From DATMQA01 sp035566895 (lineage in GTDB: Bacteria > Verrucomicrobiota > Verrucomicrobiia > Limisphaerales > UBA8199), in the NCBI GenBank assembly GCA_035566895.1, contig DATMQA010000206.1:1-12031 (forward strand): a stretch of 12,031 nucleotides of DNA. Direction: 5' to 3'. A program made the position numbers and the translations under genes. Below are positions 1 through 7,800 of this stretch, piece by piece (within the stretch, counting starts at the first letter, position 1; each line of letters opens with the position of its first letter). The notes below the pieces were generated by a model, which was not told the origin of the DNA, ran no database searches, and saw only the letters and a list, made by a program, of their open reading frames with translations.

Positions 1-306
1 AAGTCTTCGTCACCTGCGGCCACTCGGGTGAACATCACTCTTTCCGAGCGGATCAAAATCCGCGACCCATCCACGGGCCAGATGCGGGAGTATCATTCTT
101 TGGACAAGCTTCCGCAAGAGTTCCGGGAGCAAATCCGAAAAGCGCGCGACGCGGCGGTGGGCGCCAAAGGCGGGAATGTCAATGTCATCACGGTGACAGA
201 TGCCAGCGGGAAAGTGCAGACTTACGATTCCATCGAAGAGCTGCCGCCGGAAATGCGCGCGTTGTATGAGAAAGCGATCGAGCAGGATTCGTCGAAATCG
301 GAATAG
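1..306 (+). CDS. Small hypothetical protein with internal duplication (5' end uncertain)
   Basis: I do not recognise this family. The frame is open to the window edge, so the gene may begin upstream. A GTG at 28 could start a 92-residue protein, but no Shine-Dalgarno sequence precedes it, so an upstream start is slightly favoured. The protein is charged and soluble, with no signal peptide or membrane segment in the visible part. Counting from the GTG, residues 9-39 and 54-83 are two copies of one unit: a beta-strand-like start with an Asp and a Gly turn, then Y-x-S-(L/I)-x-x-LP-x-E-x-R, ending in Lys-Ala. It ends in a Ser/Lys/Glu-rich tail with TAG at 304-306. It converges on the methyltransferase gene across 20 bp, with no terminator hairpin seen between them. 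A binding or scaffolding role is possible but unsupported. Confidence 0.6.
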   Translation, partial: KSSSPAATRVNITLSERIKIRDPSTGQMREYHSLDKLPQEFREQIRKARDAAVGAKGGNVNVITVTDASGKVQTYDSIEELPPEMRALYEKAIEQDSSKSE

Positions 307-326
307 GACGCCTCATCCCCTCGTGT

Positions 327-1064
327 TCAGTTTCGGCGGATGAAAACCATCACGTCGGAAACCACCAGTTGATATTTTCGGCGGTGTTCGCGAATCAGGA
401 ACGGGAGGTCGCGGCGGCGCACCAAACGGAAATGCGGGTCGAGTGCGCGTTGCACCTCGGCATCGTCCAACCATTCGCGCCGCGGCGTGTATTGTTGCAG
501 CCAACTGAAAGGCGAGGCGATAATTAGCTGGCCGCCGGGCGCGACGAGGCGGCGAACCTGGCCCAGGAACCGCCTCGGGTGCGGCAGCCGGCAGAGCAGA
601 TTGATCGCCGCCACGATTTGAAAGGAGCTTGCGGAGAAGGCGGACAGGTCCATGGCATCACGGACATGGAACTCGACTGAACCGCTTGCCAACGCTTTTG
701 GGAGAACCAGTTTTCGAGAGGAGAACAGTTTCCCGGATTCCTGAACGCGAATGGTCAGGGCGCGGCGCCTGGCCAATTGCCGAGCCGCAGCGATGAACGG
801 TGCCGAGTTATCAATGCCGATGACGTGGTCCGCCACGCGGCCCAGTTCGAAGCTGAAACGGCCGACCGCGCAGCCGATATCAAGGGCGCGGGTTTGCCGA
901 TGGGCTGGTCGTTCGATCGGCAGGAGGCATTCTCGCCGGATGCGCTCGTGGAAGCGCAGGAGGTTGTTTGGGAAGATGAGAAATGGGCAGAAGTCACGCG
1001 GGCGCCCGTAATGGAAGAAGAGGTACTCGTCCAGGTAACGGGTGGTCTCGTAGGGATTGGGCAC
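327..1064 (-). CDS. OvoA C-terminal-type SAM methyltransferase (putative 4-mercaptohistidine N1-methyltransferase)
   Basis: A 245-residue class I SAM-dependent methyltransferase matching the C-terminal methyltransferase half of the ovothiol enzyme OvoA, which methylates an imidazole nitrogen of thiol-histidine. Seen directly: the N-terminal YETTRYLDEYLFFHYG segment (residues 5-20); SAM motif I LDIGCAVGRFSFEL (61-74); the acidic GID of motif II (83-85); an RDAMDL segment (135-140); NLLCRLPHP (155-163); a Pro-Gly-Gly strand followed by SPFSWLQQYTP (184-194); and the C-terminal PFLIREHRRKYQ (221-232). This set is characteristic of the OvoA methyltransferase rather than a generic one. The EgtB-like sulfoxide synthase half is absent here, so this is a stand-alone version. 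The start is GTG with no clear ribosome-binding site. It is probably the last gene of the transporter/peptidase operon, 54 nt after the aminopeptidase. Family assignment is strong; the actual substrate is inferred. Confidence 0.85.
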   Translation of the reverse strand: MPNPYETTRYLDEYLFFHYGRPRDFCPFLIFPNNLLRFHERIRRECLLPIERPAHRQTRALDIGCAVGRFSFELGRVADHVIGIDNSAPFIAAARQLARRRALTIRVQESGKLFSSRKLVLPKALASGSVEFHVRDAMDLSAFSASSFQIVAAINLLCRLPHPRRFLGQVRRLVAPGGQLIIASPFSWLQQYTPRREWLDDAEVQRALDPHFRLVRRRDLPFLIREHRRKYQLVVSDVMVFIRRN

Positions 1065-1083
1065 GGGAGGCGGAGGGGTGACG

Positions 1084-1104
1084 CGTGAAACGTGAACCGT
1101 GAAA
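1084..1104. repeat. Three tandem heptads CGTGAAM
   Basis: Three in-phase 7-nt units, CGTGAAA, CGTGAAC and CGTGAAA, lie in the 54-nt gap between the aminopeptidase stop and the methyltransferase start. They resemble the short heptameric direct repeats found between genes in some bacteria. They may only be a slippage product. No promoter is evident in the gap. Confidence 0.55.
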
Positions 1105-1118
1105 ACGGGACGCCCGAT

Positions 1119-2258
1119 TTACAGGGCGACTTGTTTTACGAATTCGGTGGGCTGATAGTCCTTGATGAGCAGGACTTCCTTTTTGTCTTTATGCATCCAG
1201 ACTCCATTGAGATTGATTTCCGGGGTCTTGTGCGGCGCGAACAGGATGTCCTCATGGGTGGCATGTTTGCGGTCCTTGAACTTGGTCGGGTCGAGGGGGC
1301 CGCCCAGATGGTCGTCGCGGCCGGTGGCGACGTGCATCGTCCCGAGGATCTTTTCGTCCTGGATATCGGCACCGGAAACGGGCAGGACCTGCGTGCCGAG
1401 GCCCAGCTCGCCCAGTTCGCCGGTGGCCGGGTCGCTCTTGAACAGGGCCAGGGCTTGCTCGAGTGTCCGTGCATTTCCTCGCAGCAAGGTGGCGTTACAA
1501 ATGCGGCCTCCGGCAACGTCCATCAAGGCGAGCGTGCCGTCCACTTTCAGTTTCATTGGGAACTGCCCGTGCGCCCCGGTGGGCACCCAGTAGATTTCAC
1601 CGGCGGGCAGGTTGGCGATTTCGCCCGGTGTGCGGCAGAGGCCGTGGCTTTTCTGGGCTTCCTGCAGGCCGAGCTCGAGCGTGAGCCGATACTTCTGCCC
1701 CAACGTTTCAAATTCGATGACCACGTCGTCGGAGCGCGTGAGCGCCTGGCGAAACCGCTCAGCTTTCACAGAGACTTCGTCGTAATCTTTGGCCAGGCCG
1801 GACCGGAGGATGGTCTCGTTGCAGCCGTGCATGGTGGCGCCGCGAAAACCCATTTTCTTTGCCAGCGCGGTCAGAGGCGCCGTGGCTGAAAAGGTGGAGA
1901 AGTAGAGGACGATATTCAGATGAGGCAGTATGTCTTCAACCAACCGTAAAGTTTTTCCATCCAGGGCAACCACTGTCGGTGGGAGGTCAAGATTGCTGCC
2001 GCCGGTCGGCTCATACGCATAGAAGTCAACACCCGCGAAGGGCAGCTCCGCCTTGTGCTCGAGCAGTCCCTGGTAAAAAACCTCGTAAGCGATGCGCTGG
2101 GGGGTCAGCTTGGGATTGGTGAGGAACTTCAGGCCGCGCACATCCTGGGGATTGGCGAGATCAATGAAAACGCCGACGCGCTCGGCGGGTTGCGGATGAA
2201 AAACGGTGCTGATAAGCCGGACCAAATCAAACCCAGGAACTTTCATGCGGTTTACCAT
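1119..2258 (-). CDS. M29-like aminopeptidase (AmpS/PepS/aminopeptidase T family)
   Basis: A 379-residue protein whose C-terminal half fits the M29 metallo-aminopeptidase family, cytoplasmic enzymes that remove N-terminal residues from peptides using two metal ions. Motifs seen: NLPAGE (residues 216-221), with E221 as a likely metal ligand; GELGLGTQ (283-290), with E284; MHVATGR (308-314), with H309; and HEDILF (335-340), with H335 and D337 as the HxD pair. The Tyr usual in the loop between the last two motifs is not visible, so activity or specificity may differ. There is no signal peptide, so it should act in the cytosol. Its place 124 nt after the amino-acid ABC transporter genes fits a role in processing imported peptides or amino-acid conjugates. 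The ATG start lacks a clear ribosome-binding site; Met5 is an alternative. The family call is good; the substrate is unknown. Confidence 0.75.
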   Translation of the reverse strand: MVNRMKVPGFDLVRLISTVFHPQPAERVGVFIDLANPQDVRGLKFLTNPKLTPQRIAYEVFYQGLLEHKAELPFAGVDFYAYEPTGGSNLDLPPTVVALDGKTLRLVEDILPHLNIVLYFSTFSATAPLTALAKKMGFRGATMHGCNETILRSGLAKDYDEVSVKAERFRQALTRSDDVVIEFETLGQKYRLTLELGLQEAQKSHGLCRTPGEIANLPAGEIYWVPTGAHGQFPMKLKVDGTLALMDVAGGRICNATLLRGNARTLEQALALFKSDPATGELGELGLGTQVLPVSGADIQDEKILGTMHVATGRDDHLGGPLDPTKFKDRKHATHEDILFAPHKTPEINLNGVWMHKDKKEVLLIKDYQPTEFVKQVAL

Positions 2259-2294
2259 AACTTGTCTGGCAGTTTGCGCAAGCGCTGCTGAAAA

Positions 2295-2341
2295 GCGGAG
2301 CGGGACTGCTCTGCTGGATTGCAGTCTTTCCCGCGCTCCGC
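2295..2341. repeat. Imperfect inverted repeat / potential hairpin between ATPase and aminopeptidase genes
   Basis: The left arm 2295-2309 (GCGGAGCGGGACTGC) can pair with the right arm 2321-2341 (ending CCCGCGCTCCGC) with two small bulges: GCGGAGC with GCTCCGC, GGG with CCC, and ACTGC with GCAGT. A second copy of the outer arm, CTCCGCTT at 2353-2360, can compete for AAGCGGAG at 2293-2300. It lies in the 124-nt gap of the minus-strand operon. No clear U-tract follows, so it is not a convincing intrinsic terminator. An mRNA processing or stability element, or a dispersed palindromic repeat, are alternatives. Confidence 0.5.
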
Positions 2342-2382
2342 CCGTCTCACTCCTCCGCTTAGGATGGGTTTCAATTCGTCCG

Positions 2383-3114
2383 TCAGTATTTCAGCACGGT
2401 CGCCAGGAACCTGCGGCACTGCTCGCTGGCAGGCGCATCAAAAACCGCCTTCGTCTCGCCGGATTCGACAATGCGGCCGCCGGCGAGGAAGACAACACGC
2501 TCGGCGGCTTCCCGGGCGAAACCCATTTCGTGAGTGACCAGAATGAGGTCGCCGCCTTCCTCGAGCAGTTGGCGGATCATGTCAAGCACTTCGGCGGTCA
2601 TTTCGGGGTCGAGCGCGGAAGTCGGCTCGTCGAATAACAGCACGCGCGGTTTGATGGCCACCGCTCGCGCGATGGCGACACGCTGCCGCTGGCCGCCCGA
2701 AAGAGCCGCGGGTTTCTGTCGGGCATGGGTGTCCAATTGAAAACGCCGCAGCAACTGCATCGCCAGTTCCTCGGCTTCCGCGTGGGCGTGCCCGTGGACC
2801 TTTTCAAGCGGCAATGTGATATTCTCCAACGCGGTCAGATGCGGAAACAGGTTAAAGGCCTGAAAGACCACGCCGACGGTGCGCCGGTAATGCAACAGCG
2901 ATTCCTCGTCGAACTGAATCCGCTCGCCATCCAATTCCACCTCGCCTGTGTCAGGCGTTTCCAGGCCGGCCAGCACGCGCAAAAGCGTTGTCTTCCCGCC
3001 GCCGGAAGGACCGATCAGCACCAGGCTGTGGACGTGATCCAAATCGAGCGCCAATCGGTCCAGGGCCTGATGCGGTCCGAAGCATTTGGAGAGGTTGGAA
3101 ATCTTAAGTTTCAA
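2383..3114 (-). CDS. Polar amino-acid ABC transporter ATP-binding protein (GlnQ/HisP/ArtP type)
   Basis: The 243-residue ATPase subunit that powers amino-acid uptake at the inner face of the membrane. All expected motifs are intact: Walker A GPSGGGKTT (residues 35-43); Q-loop Gln85 in VVFQAFNLFPHLT; ABC signature LSGGQRQR (138-145); Walker B VLLFDEP with catalytic Glu163; D-loop SALDPE; and H-loop His195 in VTHEMGFA. The FNLFPHLTALENI and LVTHEMGFA wording is typical of the polar amino-acid (PAAT/HAAT) group. The start is a TTG inside the permease gene, giving an 11-nt overlap. An AGAGG sequence 7 nt before the TTG supports this start and suggests translational coupling. The specific amino acid cannot be told from the ATPase. 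Confidence 0.95.
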   Translation of the reverse strand: MKLKISNLSKCFGPHQALDRLALDLDHVHSLVLIGPSGGGKTTLLRVLAGLETPDTGEVELDGERIQFDEESLLHYRRTVGVVFQAFNLFPHLTALENITLPLEKVHGHAHAEAEELAMQLLRRFQLDTHARQKPAALSGGQRQRVAIARAVAIKPRVLLFDEPTSALDPEMTAEVLDMIRQLLEEGGDLILVTHEMGFAREAAERVVFLAGGRIVESGETKAVFDAPASEQCRRFLATVLKY

Positions 3115-3886
3115 AGCGAAGCCTCTTTTCCAGTGTCCGCGTCCACAGGGAAATCGGCAAAGTCAGCACCAGGTAACCGATGGCCAGGGGGATATAACAT
3201 TCCAGCGTGCTGTAGGTGACCGAGTTGACGTCGCGGGCGGCCTGGGTGAATTCGTTAAGCGCTATAATCGAAAGGAGTGAGGAGTCTTTGATCAGGGAGA
3301 CGAATTGGCCGACCAGCGGCGGCAGGGTCAGGCGGAGGGCCTGCGGGAAGATGACGTAACGATAGGTCTGCGGGCGTGTCAGGCCGATGGCCTTGGCGGA
3401 TTCAAGTTGAGAGGCGCTGACGCTCTCGATGCCCGCGCGGACTACTTCGCTGATGTAAGCGCCGCTGAAAACGGATAGAATCAGCACGCCGACCACGTAG
3501 CGGTTCTGGACGTGGAAGGCGTCAGCGACGACGTAGAAGAACACGAGAATCTGCACCAGCAACGGGGTGCCACGGACCAGTTCGACATAAATCTGGCCGA
3601 AGTACCGCAGGGGCAGGAAGTGAGAGCGCCGGATGAGGGCAAAAACGACGCCGATAAGGGTGCTTAGAGCGAGAGCGACCAGGGAGATCAGGATCGTGAC
3701 CAGCCAGCCGGAAACCAGGGTATGGCGGTACTGATAGACCGCGCCCCAGTTCCACGTGTAGGTGATATGGTGAAACGAGAAAAAGAACACCATCGCCACG
3801 AGCAGCAGGGCCAGAACGGCACCTGCGAGCCGGGAAGGCCAGCCGGCAGTGCCAGGGGTGGGTTCAAAGAGCAGGCGCTTGAGCAT
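3104..3886 (-). CDS. Polar amino-acid ABC transporter permease (HisM/GlnP family)
   Basis: A 260-residue inner-membrane permease of the HisMQ type. Hydrophobic segments lie at about residues 18-38, 58-85, 105-122, 130-148, 188-208 and 230-248. The cytoplasmic EAA-like coupling loop is clear at about 161-185 (LESAKAIGLTRPQTYRYVIFPQALR), which docks on the ATPase. The VELVRGTPLLVQILVFFY segment (101-118) is a hallmark of the family. A single permease gene is present, so the transporter probably works with a homodimeric membrane part, as in GlnP-type systems. It begins 3 nt after the binding-protein stop and overlaps the ATPase start, so the three form one translational unit. The N-terminal ~17 residues before the first membrane segment are polar. 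Confidence 0.93.
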   Translation of the reverse strand: MLKRLLFEPTPGTAGWPSRLAGAVLALLLVAMVFFFSFHHITYTWNWGAVYQYRHTLVSGWLVTILISLVALALSTLIGVVFALIRRSHFLPLRYFGQIYVELVRGTPLLVQILVFFYVVADAFHVQNRYVVGVLILSVFSGAYISEVVRAGIESVSASQLESAKAIGLTRPQTYRYVIFPQALRLTLPPLVGQFVSLIKDSSLLSIIALNEFTQAARDVNSVTYSTLECYIPLAIGYLVLTLPISLWTRTLEKRLRFET

Positions 3887-3889
3887 GCT

Positions 3890-4669
3890 CTAAAAATAAA
3901 ACGGGATGCCGGCCTTTTGAAAGGCTTCCTTTTGTTCCTTGAGGTACTTTTCACCGAGCCGTTCGAAACCGCCTTCGGCCCGGAACGATTTGAGAAAAGC
4001 ATTGACCTGTTCCTTCAAGCCCTGGTTTCCCTTGCGCAGGCCGATTGCCCAGAATTCCTCCTGAAATGGTCTCAGGACCGCGGTGGTGCTGTCCTGATGC
4101 TTTTGCCAGTGCTTGAAGATGGACATCTGGTCGTAACTGAAAGCTTGCGCCTTCCCTTGCACCACTTCGAGCACGCAGGCGTCTTCCTTGTCGAGCACCA
4201 ACAGGCGGGCATGTTTGAGATGAGTTTGGGCGTAGAGTTGGCCGGTTGTGCCCTGTTTCACGGCGATGCTGTTGCCGGGTTGATCCGCCTGCTCGATGGA
4301 ATTGATCGCCGCATTCTTGTTCACCAACAGGCACAGACCCGTGCGGAGATAAGGGTCTGAAAAATCAATCGATTGCGCGCGCTCGGGCGTTTCGGTCATG
4401 GATGAGATGATGAGGTCGATCTTGCCGGTCTTCAGCGCCGGGATGAGGCCATCGAAAGGGATGTTTTGGATTTGGACTTCGCGGCCGAGGGATTTTCCAA
4501 GCGCTTCCGCCATTTCAACGCTGATGCCGGCAGGTTTGCCCTGGGGATCGACCATCTCGAAGGGGGGATAGTTCAGTTCCATGCCGGCGATGAGGCGCGC
4601 CGCGGGTTTCGGACTACAGCCGAGCCATGGCAGGAAAACCGCCAACAGAACCAATTGGGCCGAACGCAT
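3890..4669 (-). CDS. Family 3 amino-acid-binding lipoprotein of the ABC transporter
   Basis: Extracytoplasmic solute-binding protein, 259 residues from the ATG at 4669. A GTG two codons upstream (4675) is possible, but the ATG is preferred. The N-terminus is a lipoprotein-like signal: a hydrophobic stretch, then WLGC, with Cys18 as the probable lipidated residue; the Trp at -3 makes the lipobox atypical. The mature part shows the SBP_bac_3 pattern: MELNYPPFEM near the mature start, AGISVEMAEALGKSLG, then FDGLIPALKTGKIDLIISSMT, TPERAQSIDFSDPYL and AVKQGTTGQLYAQ in domain 2. This family binds amino acids such as glutamine, arginine, histidine, cystine or lysine; the ligand cannot be fixed here. 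It is first in the operon, as is usual for such transporters. Confidence 0.93.
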   Translation of the reverse strand: MRSAQLVLLAVFLPWLGCSPKPAARLIAGMELNYPPFEMVDPQGKPAGISVEMAEALGKSLGREVQIQNIPFDGLIPALKTGKIDLIISSMTETPERAQSIDFSDPYLRTGLCLLVNKNAAINSIEQADQPGNSIAVKQGTTGQLYAQTHLKHARLLVLDKEDACVLEVVQGKAQAFSYDQMSIFKHWQKHQDSTTAVLRPFQEEFWAIGLRKGNQGLKEQVNAFLKSFRAEGGFERLGEKYLKEQKEAFQKAGIPFYF

Positions 4670-4804
4670 TTCCACTATCTACCACAGAGCAGGAAAGGCG
4701 CAATCACTCCCCCACTCCATTACTTCATCATCCACCTTCCGCCCGTGCGCGGTTCGCGTTTCATAAACCTTGCCACAACGGAGGTGAGGAATAAAGATGT
4801 CCCC
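4670..4804. promoter_or_regulatory. Divergent intergenic region between transporter operon and GH2-like gene
   Basis: About 135 bp separate the binding-protein start (-) from the hydrolase start (+), so promoters for both transcripts are expected here. No convincing -35/-10 pair was found on either strand; TTGCCA near 4770 overlaps the translation signals. The purine-rich GGAGGTGAGG at 4780-4789 is a strong Shine-Dalgarno sequence for the plus strand. The promoter role is inferred from layout only. Confidence 0.45.
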
Positions 4805-7800
4805 ATGATGGAGCGCTCAGAGGTCCTTCCGGTAAAACTGTCGCGTTGGCCGCAGCACCATTTTCGAGTTCGCCTGGCAGCTGGCCTGTTGCTCGCCGCG
4901 AGCGTCAATTTCGGTACTTGCTCCGGGCAGGACGCCGCGGACTTGCCGCCAGGCGTGGCGGCAGTGTGGGATTTGAGCAAGGCCGCGCGCGACACCACTG
5001 CAACCCGGGAGCGCGTATGCATCAATGGGTTGTGGAAATGGCAGCCTACTGAGGCACGCTCGCAAGAAGTGCCGGCGGGGAATTGGGGATATTTCAAGGT
5101 TCCGGGTTCCTGGCCCGGCATTACCGATTACATGCAGAAGGATTGCCAGACCGTCTACGCCCGTCCGACCTGGAAGGACCGAAGGCTGGGCGACCTCACT
5201 GCGGCCTGGTATCAGCGGGAGATCACCATACCCAGCGCTTGGGCCGGCCGCCGCATCGCGGTTGCTTTCGAATATGTGAACTCTTACGCGGCGGTGTATG
5301 TCGATAGCAAGCAGGCAGGCGAAATCCGGTTTCCGGGCGGCGAGGTCGAGATTACCTCCGTCTGCCGGCCAGGCGGCACGCACGTGCTCAGCCTCATGGT
5401 CGTGGCGATGCCACTCAAGGGCGTGATGCTTTCCTACACCGATTCCGCCTCGGCCCGCGAGGTGAAAGGTTCCGTCGCGCGGCGAGGTTTGTGCGGCGAC
5501 GCATATCTGGCCAGCACCCCGCGCGGGCCGCGGCTCGGCGACGTGAGGGCCGACACATCAGTCCGCAAGAAGGAATGCACCTTTGACGCGGCCGTCGAGG
5601 GCCTCGCGCCGGACGCGCATTACACTCTCCGCGCGCGTGTTTTGGAGAAGGGACGCACAATCAAAGAATTTGCGAGCCCGCCCTTCCAGGCAAGCGAACT
5701 CAAGGATGGCCGCACCGCTTTCCAAGGAAAATGGCTGCCCAACCGGCTTTGGGACATTGACACACCGCAAAACACCTACGGCCTGGAGGTCTCGCTCCTG
5801 GACGCGGCCGGCAAGGTGCTGGATACCGATTGGCCCACGCGGCTAGGCTTTCGCGAGTTCTGGAGCGAGGGCCGGGATTTCTTTCTCAACGGGATACGCA
5901 TCTTTCTCTCGGCCGTGCCGCTGGACAATGCCGAGGTCAGCGCTGCCCTGGGCACCTACGAGGCCGCGCGCGAGAGCCTTGAGCGCCTGAAGAGCTTCGG
6001 CATCAACTTTGTCTATACCCACAACTACGGGTGCGAACCTGGGTCGCACCTGGGTTTCGAGGAGGTCCTGCAGGCGGCTGACGATGTCGGCATGCTGGTA
6101 TCGTTTTCCCAGCCGCATTTCAGCCACTACGATTGGCAGGCGCCGGACGCCGACCAAAACAACGGCTACGCCCGCCACGCCCAATACTACGCGCGCGCAG
6201 CCCGAAACCATCCTTCGGTCGTGATGTATTCGATGAGCCACAACGCGACCGGCTACAACGAAGACATGAACCCGGACCTGATCGATGGGATTCATGACGC
6301 GCGCGACACCTGGGCGCTCAAGAACTCCGCGCTGGCGTTGCGCGCCGAGGGCATCGTCAAGCGCCTGGACCCGAGCCGGATCGTGTATCACCACGCCTCG
6401 GGGAACCTCGGCTCGATGCACGCGATCAATTTTTACCCGAACTTCGTGCCGGTCCAGGAACTATCGGATTGGTTCGAACACTGGGCGACGCAAGGCGTCA
6501 AGCCGGTGTTTATGTGCGAATACGGCGCGCCGTTTACATGGGACTGGACGATGTATCGCGGCTGGTACAAAGGGCAGCGGGAATTCGGCAGCGCGGCGGT
6601 GCTGTGGGAATTCTGCTTGGCGGAATGGAATGCGCAGTTTTTCGGAGACCGGGCGTTCCAGATCAGCGAGCCGGAGAAGGCGAACCTGCGCTGGGAAGCG
6701 AAACAGTTCCGCGCTGGCAAGGTCTGGCACCGCTGGGATTATCCTAACGAGGTGGGCTCGAGCCGCTTCGAGGAACGATACCCCGTTTTTGCGCTGTATC
6801 TCACCGACAACTGGCGGGCGTTCCGCACGTGGGGCGTGTCCGCCGTTTCGCCGTGGGAGCACGGCCATTTCTGGAAACTGCGCGACGGTGTGGACCGGAG
6901 CCGCCGGGATTTGAAGGTGGACTGGGAGCACTTGCAGCGCCCGGGCTTCAGCCCTGATTACATCGAGCAGCGGTATGAACGGATGGACCTGGCATTTGAC
7001 CGCGCGGATTGGATTCCCACGGCCGCGGCGCAAGCCCTGCTTCGAAATAACCGGCCGCTGCTGGCTTACATTGGCGGCAAGCCGGCCAGATTCACCAGCA
7101 AGGACCACATTTTCCTCCCGGGCGAGACGGTCGAGAAGCAGGTCATCGTGATTAACAACTCACGCCAAACCGTGAGCGCCGACTGCCGATGGTCATTCGG
7201 GCTGCCGCAAGTCCTGTCTGGCAGCCGGACGCTCAAGCTCCCGCCAGGCCAGCAGGATCGCATTCCGCTGCGCTTCGAATTGCCGGCCAAATCAGCACCC
7301 GGCAGCTATGAACTGAGCGCCGCTGTCAAGTTCAGCAACGGCGAAACGCAGCAGGACAGTCTCTCCATCGACGTCACGACGCCGCCGGCAGCCACGCGCT
7401 TGGGGGCGAAGATTGCCTTGTTCGATCCCAAAGGCGAGACCGGCGCGCTGTTGAATCGATTGGGCATTCGAAGCCAACCCGTGGAAGCCGACGCCGATTT
7501 GTCCGGCTACGACGTTTTACTGGTGGGCAAGTCCGCGCTGACGGTTAATGGGCCGGCGCCGGCGCTCGAGCGGGTGCGGGACGGCTTGAAGGTGCTCGTG
7601 TTCGAGCAAACCTCCGAGGTGCTGGAGAAGCGCTTGGGATTTCGCGTGGAAGAGTATGGCCTGAGGCAACTATTTCCGCGCGTGCCGGACCATCCGGCGT
7701 TGGCCGGGCTCGGCGCGGGGAACTTGCGCGATTGGCGCGGCGAGGCGACGCTGCTGCCGCCGCGGCTGAAGTACGAGATGCGGCCCCGTTATGGTGTCAC

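Noticed and set aside
1092..1889. 265-codon open frame on the plus strand
   Set aside because: It is antisense to the M29-like gene, whose motifs are clear, and its product has no recognisable domain.
4769..4796. TTGCCA as a -35 element for the hydrolase
   Set aside because: The matching -10 position would fall on the translation start signals and is not TATAAT-like.
4466..4804. N-terminal extension of the GH2-like reading frame back to 4466
   Set aside because: It runs antisense through the binding-protein gene, shows no signal peptide or family match, and a signal-peptide-like N-terminus starts at 4805.
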